NCBI GenBank assembly: GCA_027485855.1
Contig: JAIXQD010000013.1
Span: 1 to 64,000, forward strand
Direction of reading: 5' to 3'
DNA length: 64,000 bases
DNA from: Rickettsiales bacterium
GTDB taxonomy: Bacteria > Pseudomonadota > Alphaproteobacteria > G027485855
Each line of letters opens with the position of its first letter. Position 1 is the first letter of the stretch. Below the pieces are notes generated by a model. The model saw nothing but the letters and a program-made list of their open reading frames with translations. It did not search any database and had not been told where the DNA came from. The position numbers and the translations under genes were made by a program. Shown in pieces: positions 1 to 8,143 of this stretch.

Positions 1-74
1 GGCTGCTAACGCTTTAATTTAACAGGTTATTTTTAATTCCCACTTTGTTAATTTGTTGTTGTTAGTCTGCAATA

Positions 75-1286
75 ATGATGCCGGCGCAAAAAAACCGCTT
101 TAGCTTATGGCCAAAAATACTGGCAATGTTGGGCAGGGGCACGTCTTGGCCGGCTACCGAGAGCCGCAGCGTTTCACTCTTGCTTGACCCCCGCCGACAT
201 ATAACGGTGCGTTGGAAATATAAAAAATCTGGCGGCGCCATGGGTAAAACCTTTATCGGCAAAGCAGAGGTTATAAAAACCGCTAAAGATGGTTATCAAG
301 CCGAGCTCGATAATGAGTGGCGCTGGCTATGTTTTTTAAATGGCTATGGCAAATCAGCTTATGGCCCGCCACGGCCCGCACGTATAACCAGCTGTAATTT
401 GGTTAAGCCCATCGGCTATGAAGATGGCGAAAATCTATCACCCGCTATGCGCGATTTTTATCGCAACAAAACTTTTGTTATGTCGCGGGCGCCGGGACGA
501 GTTTTTGAAGATGTTGTGGCTAAGCTATCAGATACTGAGGCGCTGGCAGCATATTTGCATGCTTTTAATTTTATTTTAGAGCTCGAGCGGCTTGACGTAA
601 CAAGCTTGGCCAGCAGTGCCATGCGCGAAGACTATTCCGGGCGCAAATTAGCTTCATTGCTTTTGCCAAACTCGCTTATTGGCAAACATTTGCAAGATCA
701 GGGCTTGCTAGAGCCCGCACAACAGCTTCTCACAGCACATGCACTTCGCGCACGACCCTGTTTACGGCATCGTGATTTACATGCCTATAACGCACTTTAT
801 GATGCTAAAACACGCACTTTTACGCCAATTGATTTTGGCATGATGGATGTGACCACAGATCTTGAGCGTTTTTATGGTCTGCGCATAAGCAAGCATAAGG
901 CGATTTATGAATTAGCCAGACAATATTATAGAGAGCAATCGCATAATCATTTGAGCTTTGGTGTCGCCAAGCCAGAGCATCTTGTTGGCTTTAGTTTGAG
1001 TGACATGGTTTTTGAAAAAGATGACGTTTCATCGTTAGTGGAGCGGGCCGAGTATAAGCAGCTGATATCTTGCTTAAAAGATATATCGGCTTTGCCTACA
1101 AGAATTGACGAATTTAAGCCCTGTCTTACGCCGCAACAAATTAACGAGGCGGCCGATCAGGGCTTTGCAGCCTTAAAAGAACTCGTTTGCGAGAGAATTG
1201 ACGTGGTGCCGCCAAGTTCAGACCAAGAAACTACTGTAAAAGCTCGGCCTTTATTAAGACGCGTTATTCAGGGCCTCTCACCTTAA
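75..1286 (+). CDS. Kinase-fold (APH/choline-kinase-like) protein, paralogue 1
   Basis: A 403-aa protein with hallmarks of a protein-kinase/aminoglycoside-phosphotransferase fold. It has a candidate nucleotide-binding Lys in EVIKTAK (K68), a catalytic loop HRDLHAYN (D234, N239) and a metal-binding DFG (D253). The segment around residues 110-180 (NLVKP, NKTFVMSRAPG, ILELERLDVT) recurs in the paralogue at 2157-3410. The substrate is unknown; a small molecule or a protein is equally possible. No signal peptide or membrane segment is visible. The start is uncertain: ATG 75 and ATG 78 are adjacent and neither has a clear ribosome binding site. Kinase-fold assignment is fairly secure; function is not. 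Confidence 0.7.
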   Translation: MMPAQKNRFSLWPKILAMLGRGTSWPATESRSVSLLLDPRRHITVRWKYKKSGGAMGKTFIGKAEVIKTAKDGYQAELDNEWRWLCFLNGYGKSAYGPPRPARITSCNLVKPIGYEDGENLSPAMRDFYRNKTFVMSRAPGRVFEDVVAKLSDTEALAAYLHAFNFILELERLDVTSLASSAMREDYSGRKLASLLLPNSLIGKHLQDQGLLEPAQQLLTAHALRARPCLRHRDLHAYNALYDAKTRTFTPIDFGMMDVTTDLERFYGLRISKHKAIYELARQYYREQSHNHLSFGVAKPEHLVGFSLSDMVFEKDDVSSLVERAEYKQLISCLKDISALPTRIDEFKPCLTPQQINEAADQGFAALKELVCERIDVVPPSSDQETTVKARPLLRRVIQGLSP

Positions 1287-1360
1287 TTGCACAATTTACT
1301 GCTGAAAGTAATTCTATCTGCTATTCTTAAAATGATAAGTCATAGCATATAGGCAGCAGC

Positions 1361-2077
1361 ATGAATTCGTATGAGCGCGCACGTCAATTAGAAAAAGACC
1401 ATAATAATGGTGCTGTATTTGGTGCCGTTGCGGGTTTTATGGCGCCGCTTATTGTAGGTTCTTTTACCATAGGCGTTTTACCGGCTTTAATGGCGTCATT
1501 AATGTTGCTTATGGGTTCTGGGCTTGCGTTATGTGTAGGTATGCTTGTTTCTATCGTAACCGACGATGAACGCTTTGTACCAAAATTTATGCGCTTTAAT
1601 AGTCGCTATAACAGTGAATACTCAAACAATGATAAGCTCAGTCAAACCAGCCGCATGGGCGCGTTTATGCGTGGCTTATGGAAAGATGGCATTACTTTTA
1701 CCCCTTTGGGTTTGGCAAAATTGCCTTTTGCTGCAGTTAGTTTTGCTGGCTGGAGTGCTAAAAAACTTTATGCGGGTACACAATATTTCCGCGATTTGGT
1801 GGCCGACCAAAAGCAAGTATCTGCCGCAAATAAACAACAAAAATTACAAGAGCAAAGCCTTTCTGCCGAAAATGCCGAACTTAAAAGAAAACTCGCCGAG
1901 AGCGAGGCCGCCAACCTAAACGCCCGCGCACAAGCAAAAGCGGCAGCCGTGGCAGATGTGCCCGCAGCACAGCCTATTGCTATGCCAGCAGAAAAAGTGG
2001 CGGCAGCATCTGTGCGGCCAAGAGTTGCCACACATGCCAGAGCGGCCCGAATTGATGATGGCGTGCCAATGGCTTAG
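1361..2077 (+). CDS. Membrane protein with coiled coil and ARIDDGVP tail
   Basis: A 238-aa protein of no family I recognise. Residues about 18-68 are strongly hydrophobic and probably form two membrane helices. A weaker hydrophobic stretch lies near 115-135. Residues about 150-200 are rich in Gln, Glu, Lys and Ala with heptad-like spacing, suggesting a coiled coil. The protein ends in RAARIDDGVPMA, close to the tail of the two membrane paralogues at 16173-17402 (RAARINHGMPQP). It lies between two kinase-fold paralogues on the same strand with gaps under 80 bp, so the three may be co-transcribed. Coding status is well supported; function is unknown. Confidence 0.6.
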   Translation: MNSYERARQLEKDHNNGAVFGAVAGFMAPLIVGSFTIGVLPALMASLMLLMGSGLALCVGMLVSIVTDDERFVPKFMRFNSRYNSEYSNNDKLSQTSRMGAFMRGLWKDGITFTPLGLAKLPFAAVSFAGWSAKKLYAGTQYFRDLVADQKQVSAANKQQKLQEQSLSAENAELKRKLAESEAANLNARAQAKAAAVADVPAAQPIAMPAEKVAAASVRPRVATHARAARIDDGVPMA

Positions 2078-2156
2078 ATAAGCCAAATAAACAAATCTAA
2101 TAAAATTATTGCCATTATTCAGCAATTGCTAACCGCAAGAACGGCATAATTACTCT

Positions 2157-3410
2157 ATGCTTAATGATATTTTGAATGGCTATAGGCCTGAAGACAGCCA
2201 GCAAGATACTCCTTCTGCTGCGAGCGTCTATTCAAAAAGCGGCAGCTGGGGCACGGCCTATATTGGCGATGACATCGTTGTTAAAACCTCAAAAAACCCA
2301 TACAGCAATGAGGGCATTGACCGAGAATGGGCTTGGCTTTGTTACCTCAATGGTCACGATCGTGGCTTTGTCGGCGAGCCACGGGTTAAGTCGGCGAATT
2401 TAATTAAGCCGCTCTTTTATTTTGACCCAAACAACGATGCGGCGCCACAAATTTGGCGTGAGTTTTTCCAAAACAAAACCTTTGCCATGTCGAAGGCGCC
2501 TGGGCTTTTAGCATCAGAGTGGACGCGTAAGGCGCAGCAAGATGTCATGTTCCAAATTATGATTATGGGTTATAATTTTATGCTTGAGCTTGAGCGGCTT
2601 GATGTAACAGCCTTTGCAGCAGAACCCGCACAGCTTAAACAATATGAAAACGAGTGCGATAAAATTGCAAAAAAATCACAAAGCAAATTTGGGCAAAAGC
2701 TGCAAGAGTTAGGCTTGCTTGAAACAGCGCAAGCCTTATGGCAATTAAAAGCCGAGCATTACAAGCCGGTTTTGCAGCATAATGATTTGCATGGTAGCAA
2801 TTGTTTTTATGATGAGGAAAGTTGCACATTTACGCCCATAGATTTTGGCTTGATGAAAGCAAGCAGTGAGTTTGATGATTTGCTGTTTTTTACAAATAAC
2901 CCAACGCTGGATGATATGGCCCGCAAATATTACCAAGCTCATAGTCTGCGCAGCCAATATGAACGGCGCGAGCCGTTGACAACATTGATAATGCAATTAG
3001 ATGCGCTGGCCGAGCAGGGCGATAATTTAACGAGCATCCCCAAGGCCATTTTAAAACAATTGGCCACACCAAGGCCGGCTATTAAAGCGGCCCTGCAAAC
3101 ATTGCAGCCCTTGCCGCTGTTATCAGCCGAAGCGCTACAACAAGCGCGCAAGCAAGGCTGGCAGGAGGTTAAAGATTTGTTTGCTCAACATTACGCGCAG
3201 TTAGGGCTAACGCCGCTGCCCAAGGTTGGTGGCGAGATATCAATCGATTATGGCGCCAATGAGCGCCGCTGGCGGAAAAAGGATTTTTTACCTATTGTTG
3301 ATACATCGCCTGATCTTGCGCCCCAACTTGCGCCTGACCTTGCGCCAGCTCCTGCCACACCATTGCGGCCACAAACAGCGCAGCGCTCTATGGCGCCAGC
3401 CTTAGGCTAG
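2157..3410 (+). CDS. Kinase-fold (APH/choline-kinase-like) protein, paralogue 2
   Basis: A 417-aa paralogue of the protein at 75-1286. It has a Gly-rich loop SGSWGTAY (about 28-35), a candidate ATP-binding Lys (VVK, K43), catalytic loop HNDLHGSN (D210, N215) and DFG (D229). All residues expected for phosphotransfer are present, so it may be active. After the kinase-like part it has a helical region and a Pro-rich tail with LAP repeats (about 375-405). It ends 22 bp from the convergent ychF gene. The pair probably arose by duplication with the membrane-protein gene between them. The substrate cannot be inferred. Confidence 0.7.
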   Translation: MLNDILNGYRPEDSQQDTPSAASVYSKSGSWGTAYIGDDIVVKTSKNPYSNEGIDREWAWLCYLNGHDRGFVGEPRVKSANLIKPLFYFDPNNDAAPQIWREFFQNKTFAMSKAPGLLASEWTRKAQQDVMFQIMIMGYNFMLELERLDVTAFAAEPAQLKQYENECDKIAKKSQSKFGQKLQELGLLETAQALWQLKAEHYKPVLQHNDLHGSNCFYDEESCTFTPIDFGLMKASSEFDDLLFFTNNPTLDDMARKYYQAHSLRSQYERREPLTTLIMQLDALAEQGDNLTSIPKAILKQLATPRPAIKAALQTLQPLPLLSAEALQQARKQGWQEVKDLFAQHYAQLGLTPLPKVGGEISIDYGANERRWRKKDFLPIVDTSPDLAPQLAPDLAPAPATPLRPQTAQRSMAPALG

Positions 3411-3432
3411 CGCCAAAACCTACACGCTAAAT

Positions 3433-4530
3433 CTACACATTAAATCTGAAGTGCAGAATATCCCCGTCCTGCACAATGTACTCTTTGCCCTCGACGCGTA
3501 ATTTGCCCTGCTCGCGGCAGGCGGCTTCGCTGCCCAGCGCGGCAAAATCGGCATAGGCGATGGTTTCGGCCCGAATAAAGCCCTTTTCAAAATCGGTATG
3601 GATTGCGCCTGCGGCTTCGGGCGCTTTGGCACCACGGCGCACAGTCCAAGCATGGGTTTCTTTGGGGCCCACGGTAAAAAAGGTAATGAGGTCAAGCAAT
3701 GCATAACCTGCCCGAATAACGCGGTTAAGCCCTGGCTCGCTCAGGCCCATGCTGGCTAAATATTCGGCCTTATCGGCGTCAGGCAGTTGTGCGACTTCGG
3801 CTTCAATGGCGGCAGAAATAATCACGCTTTCGGCGCCCAGTTTTTTGGCCATGTCCTGCACGCGCTGGCTTTGGCTGTTGCCGTTGGCCGCAGCATTTTC
3901 TTCCACATTGCAAATATACACCACGGGTTTGGCCGAAAGCAGCATCAGCTGCTTAAAGGCGGGTTTTTGCTCATCGGTGGGTTTAAACAGGCGGGCAGGG
4001 CTGCCTTGTTGCAACAGCGCCAAAACCGGCTCTAACACGCTTTGCTGAATTTTGCTGTCGGCATCGCCGGCCTTGGCTTTTTTGGCAACATTGATGAGTC
4101 GTTTTTCGGCGCTATCCAAATCGGCGAGCAGCAGCTCGGTTTCAACGGTTTCGGCATCACGCAGCGGGTCTATTTTGCCTTCAACATGGGTGATGTCGTC
4201 ATCCTCAAAGCAGCGCAGCACATGACAAATGGCATCGACCTCGCGGATATGGCCTAAAAACTGGTTGCCCAAGCCTTCGCCCTTACTGGCGCCACGCACA
4301 AGGCCAGCAATATCGGTAAAGCCCAACTGCGTTGGCACTGTTTTAATCGATTGCGCAAGGGCGGCGAGTTTCTCAATGCGCGGGTCAGGCACCGCGACTT
4401 TGCCAACATTAGGCTCGATGGTGCAAAACGGGTAGTTGGCCGCTTGTGCAGCTTGCGTTGCCGTCAGCGCATTAAACAAGGTTGATTTGCCAACATTGGG
4501 CAAGCCCACAATACCACATGCAAAACCCAT
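3433..4530 (-). CDS. ychF: Ribosome-binding ATPase YchF (OLA1 family)
   Basis: The 365-aa protein matches the YchF/OLA1 family over its full length. It has P-loop GLPNVGKST (9-17), switch region NYPFCTIEPNVG, G3 motif DIAGL (73-77) followed by VRGASKGEGLGNQFL, the NxxE-type G4 motif NVEE typical of this ATP-preferring family, and a C-terminal TGS domain (KETHAWTVRRG, AIHTDFEKGFIRAE). The family binds ribosomes and acts in translation and stress response. It lies 17 bp downstream of pth, an arrangement seen in many proteobacteria. Confidence 0.97.
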   Translation of the reverse strand: MGFACGIVGLPNVGKSTLFNALTATQAAQAANYPFCTIEPNVGKVAVPDPRIEKLAALAQSIKTVPTQLGFTDIAGLVRGASKGEGLGNQFLGHIREVDAICHVLRCFEDDDITHVEGKIDPLRDAETVETELLLADLDSAEKRLINVAKKAKAGDADSKIQQSVLEPVLALLQQGSPARLFKPTDEQKPAFKQLMLLSAKPVVYICNVEENAAANGNSQSQRVQDMAKKLGAESVIISAAIEAEVAQLPDADKAEYLASMGLSEPGLNRVIRAGYALLDLITFFTVGPKETHAWTVRRGAKAPEAAGAIHTDFEKGFIRAETIAYADFAALGSEAACREQGKLRVEGKEYIVQDGDILHFRFNV

Positions 4531-4547
4531 AGGAATAACTCCCTCTC

Positions 4548-5201
4548 TTAAGATGATGTAATTTTTGGTGTAACTTTGGATTCAATTTTTTCTGATGTCG
4601 CGACAGGGGTAACAGCCGGCGTAACCGCAGGCGTAACTGTCAGGGCCACTTTGCTCATGAAGCTCGCCCCGCCATTGGCCTGCCACAATAGCGGCGCATG
4701 CTCGGCCAGCGCCGGCAATAATTTTTCCAGCCAGGGTTTATCATCGGCAGCAAAGGGCTGTAAAACATAGCTATGCACTTGTGCTTTATCACCTGGGTGA
4801 CCAATACCAAGGCGCAAGCGCCAATAATTAGCGCCAATATGGCTATCGATACTGCGAATGCCATTATGCCCCGCGGCCCCACCCGCTTGCTTGAGGCGTA
4901 TTTTGCCGCAGCTTAGGTCTAACTCGTCATAGATGACTAAAATCTCGGCGGGCTTAAGGCCAAGGTCGGTGAGGGCGGCCAACACGGCTTTGCCGCTGTC
5001 ATTCATAAATGTTTGTGGCAGCAGCAGGCCAATTTTTTGGCCAGCAATACGGCCTTCGGCATAGTGGCCATGATATTTGTTTTTTGTGGGCGGAAAATCA
5101 TAACGGCGGAGAATGCTCTCCGCCGCCATGAAACCGATATTATGCCGTGTGCTGGCGTAACGTGTGCCCGGGTTACCAAGACCCACAATAAGCCTAAACA
5201 C
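4548..5201 (-). CDS. pth: Peptidyl-tRNA hydrolase with repetitive tail
   Basis: Peptidyl-tRNA hydrolase frees tRNA from dropped-off peptidyl-tRNAs. The 217-aa product begins with the family signature LIVGLGNPGTRYASTRHNIGF, containing N10 and catalytic H20. It also has the conserved MNDSGKAV and YDELDL stretches, and GGAAGHNGIRSI. The catalytic domain ends near residue 187. The remaining about 30 residues are an unusual Thr/Pro/Val-rich tail with TPAV repeats that the family does not need. It lies between rplY and ychF; the rplY-pth-ychF order is common. Confidence 0.96.
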   Translation of the reverse strand: MFRLIVGLGNPGTRYASTRHNIGFMAAESILRRYDFPPTKNKYHGHYAEGRIAGQKIGLLLPQTFMNDSGKAVLAALTDLGLKPAEILVIYDELDLSCGKIRLKQAGGAAGHNGIRSIDSHIGANYWRLRLGIGHPGDKAQVHSYVLQPFAADDKPWLEKLLPALAEHAPLLWQANGGASFMSKVALTVTPAVTPAVTPVATSEKIESKVTPKITSS

Positions 5202-5231
5202 CAGCTTATGCCCCTAGGTTAGATGCTAAAC

Positions 5232-5978
5232 TTACTTTTTAGCAGCAGCCGGAGCAGCCGCTTTGGCAGCGCCCGCAGCTTTAGCAGCGCCCGCCGCCGG
5301 AGCCGCAGCAGCACCCGCCGCCGGAGCAGCCGCTGCACCATCCGCAGCCTCGGTTGCGCTCGCAGCAGCAGCGGCCGCAGCAGCAGCTGCTTCCTTCGCT
5401 TCCGAACGCACCGCAGACGGCGCTGCAATGGTGGCCAAAGTATCATCACGGCTGGTTAGGGCCGATTTGACACCATTGGGCAGAGTAATGTTTTTAAGAT
5501 GCACGGAATCGCCAATGCTCAGGCCGGTCAGATCAACCGTGAGTTTCTCGGGGATGCTCTCGGCTAAGCACAGCACCGGCAAGGTGAAGTGCACCACGTT
5601 CAGCACGCCGCCACGCTTAATGCCGGGCGCTTTGTCGCTATTGGCATATTCAATCGGCACATCAACGCGCACTTGCGTTTTGGCGCCAACGCGTAAGAAG
5701 TCGGCATGGATGGGGCGATCTTTGACGGGGTCAAACTGAACATCACGCGGCAGCACGCGGTGCTTGGCGCCCTCAAGTTCAATTTCCATCACCGTACTAA
5801 AAACGCTGCCGCCTTGCAAAACGCGTACAAAGTTTTTTTCTTCGATCGTGATTGTGGCGGGGCTTTTATTATCGCCATAAATCACTGCTGGTATTTGACC
5901 GGTCACACGGCTCTGGCGGGCTGCCCCCTTACCTGCCCGCGCGCGCGCCGTGGCCTGAATTGTCACAGTTTCACGCAT
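5232..5978 (-). CDS. rplY: Ribosomal protein bL25 (Ctc form) with Ala-rich tail
   Basis: The 248-aa product is the long TL5/Ctc form of 5S-rRNA-binding protein L25. The N-terminal RNA-binding domain is residues 1-95 (ARARAGKGAARQSR, PAVIYGDNKSPATI, FDPVKDRPIHADFLRV). A C-terminal beta domain runs to about 195. The last about 50 residues are almost only Ala, Pro and Gly and end in Lys, like tails in other alphaproteobacterial homologues. The start was set at ATG 5978, which has GGAG six bases upstream; an in-frame ATG at 5990 lacks one. Neighbours are prs upstream and pth downstream. Confidence 0.95.
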   Translation of the reverse strand: MRETVTIQATARARAGKGAARQSRVTGQIPAVIYGDNKSPATITIEEKNFVRVLQGGSVFSTVMEIELEGAKHRVLPRDVQFDPVKDRPIHADFLRVGAKTQVRVDVPIEYANSDKAPGIKRGGVLNVVHFTLPVLCLAESIPEKLTVDLTGLSIGDSVHLKNITLPNGVKSALTSRDDTLATIAAPSAVRSEAKEAAAAAAAAAASATEAADGAAAAPAAGAAAAPAAGAAKAAGAAKAAAPAAAKK

Positions 5979-6035
5979 GTTACTCTCCATTGGTTTGGGT
6001 CACCGCCTCCAGGGGTGCGGGCCCGGTTGAAAAAA

Positions 6036-6968
6036 TCAGTCAAACAAACTCGACACTGACCGCTCCGAGCTGATGCGATAAATCGCTTCAGCCAAAAGTG
6101 GCGCTACGCTCAGCACTTTAATGTTGGGCGTGGCCTGTGCATCTGCGCTCAGGGGGATAGTGTCGGTCACCACTAAGCTTGCTAATGGTGCCGCCCGAAC
6201 CCGCTCAAGCGCCTGCCCGGACAATACCCCGTGCGATGCATAAGCGTGAATAGATAGCGCACCTGCCCCTTGTAATGCAACAGCGGCGTTGCACAAAGTG
6301 CCGGCTGAATCGACCATATCATCAATTAAAATACAGTGCCGGCCAGCGACCTCGCCAATGATATTCATAACCTCCGACACGCCCGCCCGCTCGCGCCTTT
6401 TGTCGATAATGGCCAATTCAACATTAAGCCTTTTGGCCATGCTGCGGGCGCGGGCAACACCGCCCACATCGGGCGAAACCACAACAATATCAGGCGATTG
6501 AATGTTTTCTTTGATGTGCCGGCTGAGCACCGGTTCGGCATATAAATTATCGACCGGAAGGTCAAAAAAGCCCTGAATTTGCCCTGCATGTAAATCGACC
6601 GTGAGCACGCGATTAATGCCAGCGACCGTTAACAAGTTAGCCACTAATTTTGCCGAAATCGGCGTGCGGGCGCCGGTTTTGCGGTCTTGGCGGGCATAGC
6701 CGAAATAGGGCATGACGGCAGTAATGCGCCGCGCCGAGCCCCGACGCAGCGCATCGATGGTTATCAGCAATTCCATTAAATTATCGTTGGTGGGGGCACA
6801 GGTGGGCTGAATGATAAACACATCCTCGCCGCGCACATTTTCGTTTATCTCAACAAAAATTTCTTTATCGGCAAAGCGGCGAATGGTGGCTGAGGCCAGC
6901 GGCAAAGCTAAATGCGTGGCAATGGCTTGCGCTAGGGGCGGGTTGGCATTTCCGGCAATAAGACGCAT
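6036..6968 (-). CDS. prs: Ribose-phosphate pyrophosphokinase (PRPP synthetase)
   Basis: Makes PRPP from ribose 5-phosphate and ATP for nucleotide, His and Trp synthesis. The 310-aa product has the Prs landmarks: [13 protein letters not shown] at the start, [32 protein letters not shown] (catalytic region), [11 protein letters not shown], and the PRPP-binding loop [10 protein letters not shown]. The start is ATG 6968, preceded by AGGAG eight bases upstream. An in-frame extension to 7037 has no such support and would add 23 residues absent from the family. It is followed by rplY with a 57-bp gap. Confidence 0.96.
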   Translation of the reverse strand: MRLIAGNANPPLAQAIATHLALPLASATIRRFADKEIFVEINENVRGEDVFIIQPTCAPTNDNLMELLITIDALRRGSARRITAVMPYFGYARQDRKTGARTPISAKLVANLLTVAGINRVLTVDLHAGQIQGFFDLPVDNLYAEPVLSRHIKENIQSPDIVVVSPDVGGVARARSMAKRLNVELAIIDKRRERAGVSEVMNIIGEVAGRHCILIDDMVDSAGTLCNAAVALQGAGALSIHAYASHGVLSGQALERVRAAPLASLVVTDTIPLSADAQATPNIKVLSVAPLLAEAIYRISSERSVSSLFD

Positions 6969-7042
6969 GGAGTCTGCTCCTATTAGTTGCTGCTTGCGGT
7001 GCAGCCCCTTGATAGGCCGGAATAGCGCATTGCACAATATAA

Positions 7043-7072
7043 AAACGCCGCAGTTTTAAGGCTGCGGCGTTT
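7043..7072 (-). terminator. Rho-independent terminator after the 7102/7494 pair
   Basis: An 11-bp perfect stem (AAACGCCGCAG / CTGCGGCGTTT) with an 8-nt loop. Read on the minus strand it is followed by TTTTTATATTG. It lies between the stop of the 7102-7491 gene and the start of prs, so it would end the small membrane-protein operon and separate it from prs. Confidence 0.8.
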
Positions 7073-7101
7073 AATATTTGACTAAGCCTAATACCGAAGC
7101 T

Positions 7102-7491
7102 TTAGGGCTGTGGTGTTTCTGGCTTTCCGGCTTTTTTGCCCACTGACTTTTTACCCACTGGCTTTTTACCCACTGGCTTTTTGGCTTTTGGCGCTTCAGC
7201 TTTCGGTGCTTGATTGTCAGAGGCTATCTCACGACCAAGGCGCACATCTGCCGCAATCGTGCTTGGCTGATTGCGCGGACGGCCTTGCGGCAATTGTTGC
7301 TCAATATCTTGAGCAACTTTTAGCGCTGGGGCAGTTGGTTTAACCTCGGGCGCTTTAACATCGGGCTTTTTGCTTTTAGCTTCTTGCGCACGACGCACCA
7401 TAATGTTGATAAAAGCCGGCGCCATACCAATTAAGGTCACAACGGCGCTGGCAAGCAACACTAAGGGTGAGGGGCCATTTTGATTGGACAT
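7102..7491 (-). CDS. Single-pass membrane protein with Lys-rich repeat tail
   Basis: A 129-aa protein of unknown family. Residues about 8-32 form one membrane helix (LVLLASAVVTLIGMAPAFI), followed by a charged cytoplasmic-type region. The tail contains three tandem KKPVGKK-like units, similar to histone-H1-like tails. Its start MSNQNGP resembles that of the upstream gene (MSNPRGP), and both then have an N-terminal helix with VVTL. The two genes are separated by 2 bp (TAA-TT-ATG), so translation is probably coupled. Function unknown; the Lys tail might bind nucleic acid or the inner membrane surface. Confidence 0.6.
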   Translation of the reverse strand: MSNQNGPSPLVLLASAVVTLIGMAPAFINIMVRRAQEAKSKKPDVKAPEVKPTAPALKVAQDIEQQLPQGRPRNQPSTIAADVRLGREIASDNQAPKAEAPKAKKPVGKKPVGKKSVGKKAGKPETPQP

Positions 7492-7493
7492 AA

Positions 7494-7898
7494 TTAAATG
7501 TCCAAATCGTTGCCGGCGTCTTTTTTGGCCGGCGTGGCGCGCTTGGGCTTGCCTTGTGGTTTTTCTTTGCTGGCGGCTTTGTCACCATCATCGGTGGGTT
7601 TTTCGCTGCCTTGTGCTTTTAAGTGGCTGAAGTCGAAATCTTTGCCAGCATCGGCGTTGTTGTCTGCGCCTTTGTTAGCTTTATCGCCCGTGTTGGTGGC
7701 GGCGGGAGTTTTGCTTTGCGCTTCGCCCACGGCTTTTTTGGCTTCGCCCATGGCTTCATCGAGGCCTTCTTTGGCTTTTTTGGCCAATTTATCCATGGTC
7801 TCTTTGGCTTGTGGGTTGGTGAGATAAAGCATAGCTAAAGTGACAACCAACGAAATGATGATATTGCCCGAACCGTTTGGACCGCGAGGATTGCTCAT
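7494..7898 (-). CDS. Single-pass membrane protein, charged helical tail
   Basis: A 134-aa protein with an N-terminal membrane helix (about 13-29, IIISLVVTLAMLYL). It continues into a Lys/Ala/Glu-rich amphipathic helix (KETMDKLAKKAKEGLDEAMGEAKKAV) and a low-complexity polar tail. AAGGAG lies eight bases before ATG 7898. First gene of a two-gene operon with 7102-7491, probably paralogous at the N-terminus. Divergent from sucA. I do not recognise a family; a small envelope or stress protein is possible but unproven. Confidence 0.6.
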   Translation of the reverse strand: MSNPRGPNGSGNIIISLVVTLAMLYLTNPQAKETMDKLAKKAKEGLDEAMGEAKKAVGEAQSKTPAATNTGDKANKGADNNADAGKDFDFSHLKAQGSEKPTDDGDKAASKEKPQGKPKRATPAKKDAGNDLDI

Positions 7899-8022
7899 GA
7901 GGAAAACTCCTTATTGATAATTGTTGTTACGAAATAACCAACTCCACTTGTAGCAAATTTAGCCTGTAAGGGGTCAAGCATAAAAATCACTTTCCGAGCT
8001 TATGGCTGAGTTTATTGCGACC

Positions 8023-8049
8023 CTGAAATTACTTTCAGAATTACTTTCA
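8023..8049. promoter_or_regulatory. Palindrome plus direct repeat upstream of sucA
   Basis: In the 245-bp gap between the divergent 7494 gene and sucA lies CTGAAA-TTAC-TTTCAG (8023-8038), a 6-bp inverted repeat with a 4-base spacer. The 11-mer AATTACTTTCA occurs twice, at 8027-8037 and 8039-8049. The 13-mer TGAAAGTAATTCT, the complement of 8037-8049, also occurs upstream of the 1361 gene at 1303-1315. The shape suggests an operator for sucAB, but no regulator is known. No convincing -35/-10 pair was found. Confidence 0.3.
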
Positions 8050-8143
8050 ATTCTGCGCTTATTTTGCTATGCAACAAGGAGAAAATTTAACTACTTCGCC
8101 CCATAATCTATGGCGAAAACTGCTCGTTTAAAAGGATGCCTCT

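Noticed and set aside
5263..5739. A 158-codon Ala-rich open frame opposite rplY
   Set aside because: It is the mirror of the Ala/Pro-rich rplY tail; GC-rich repeats stay open in several frames.
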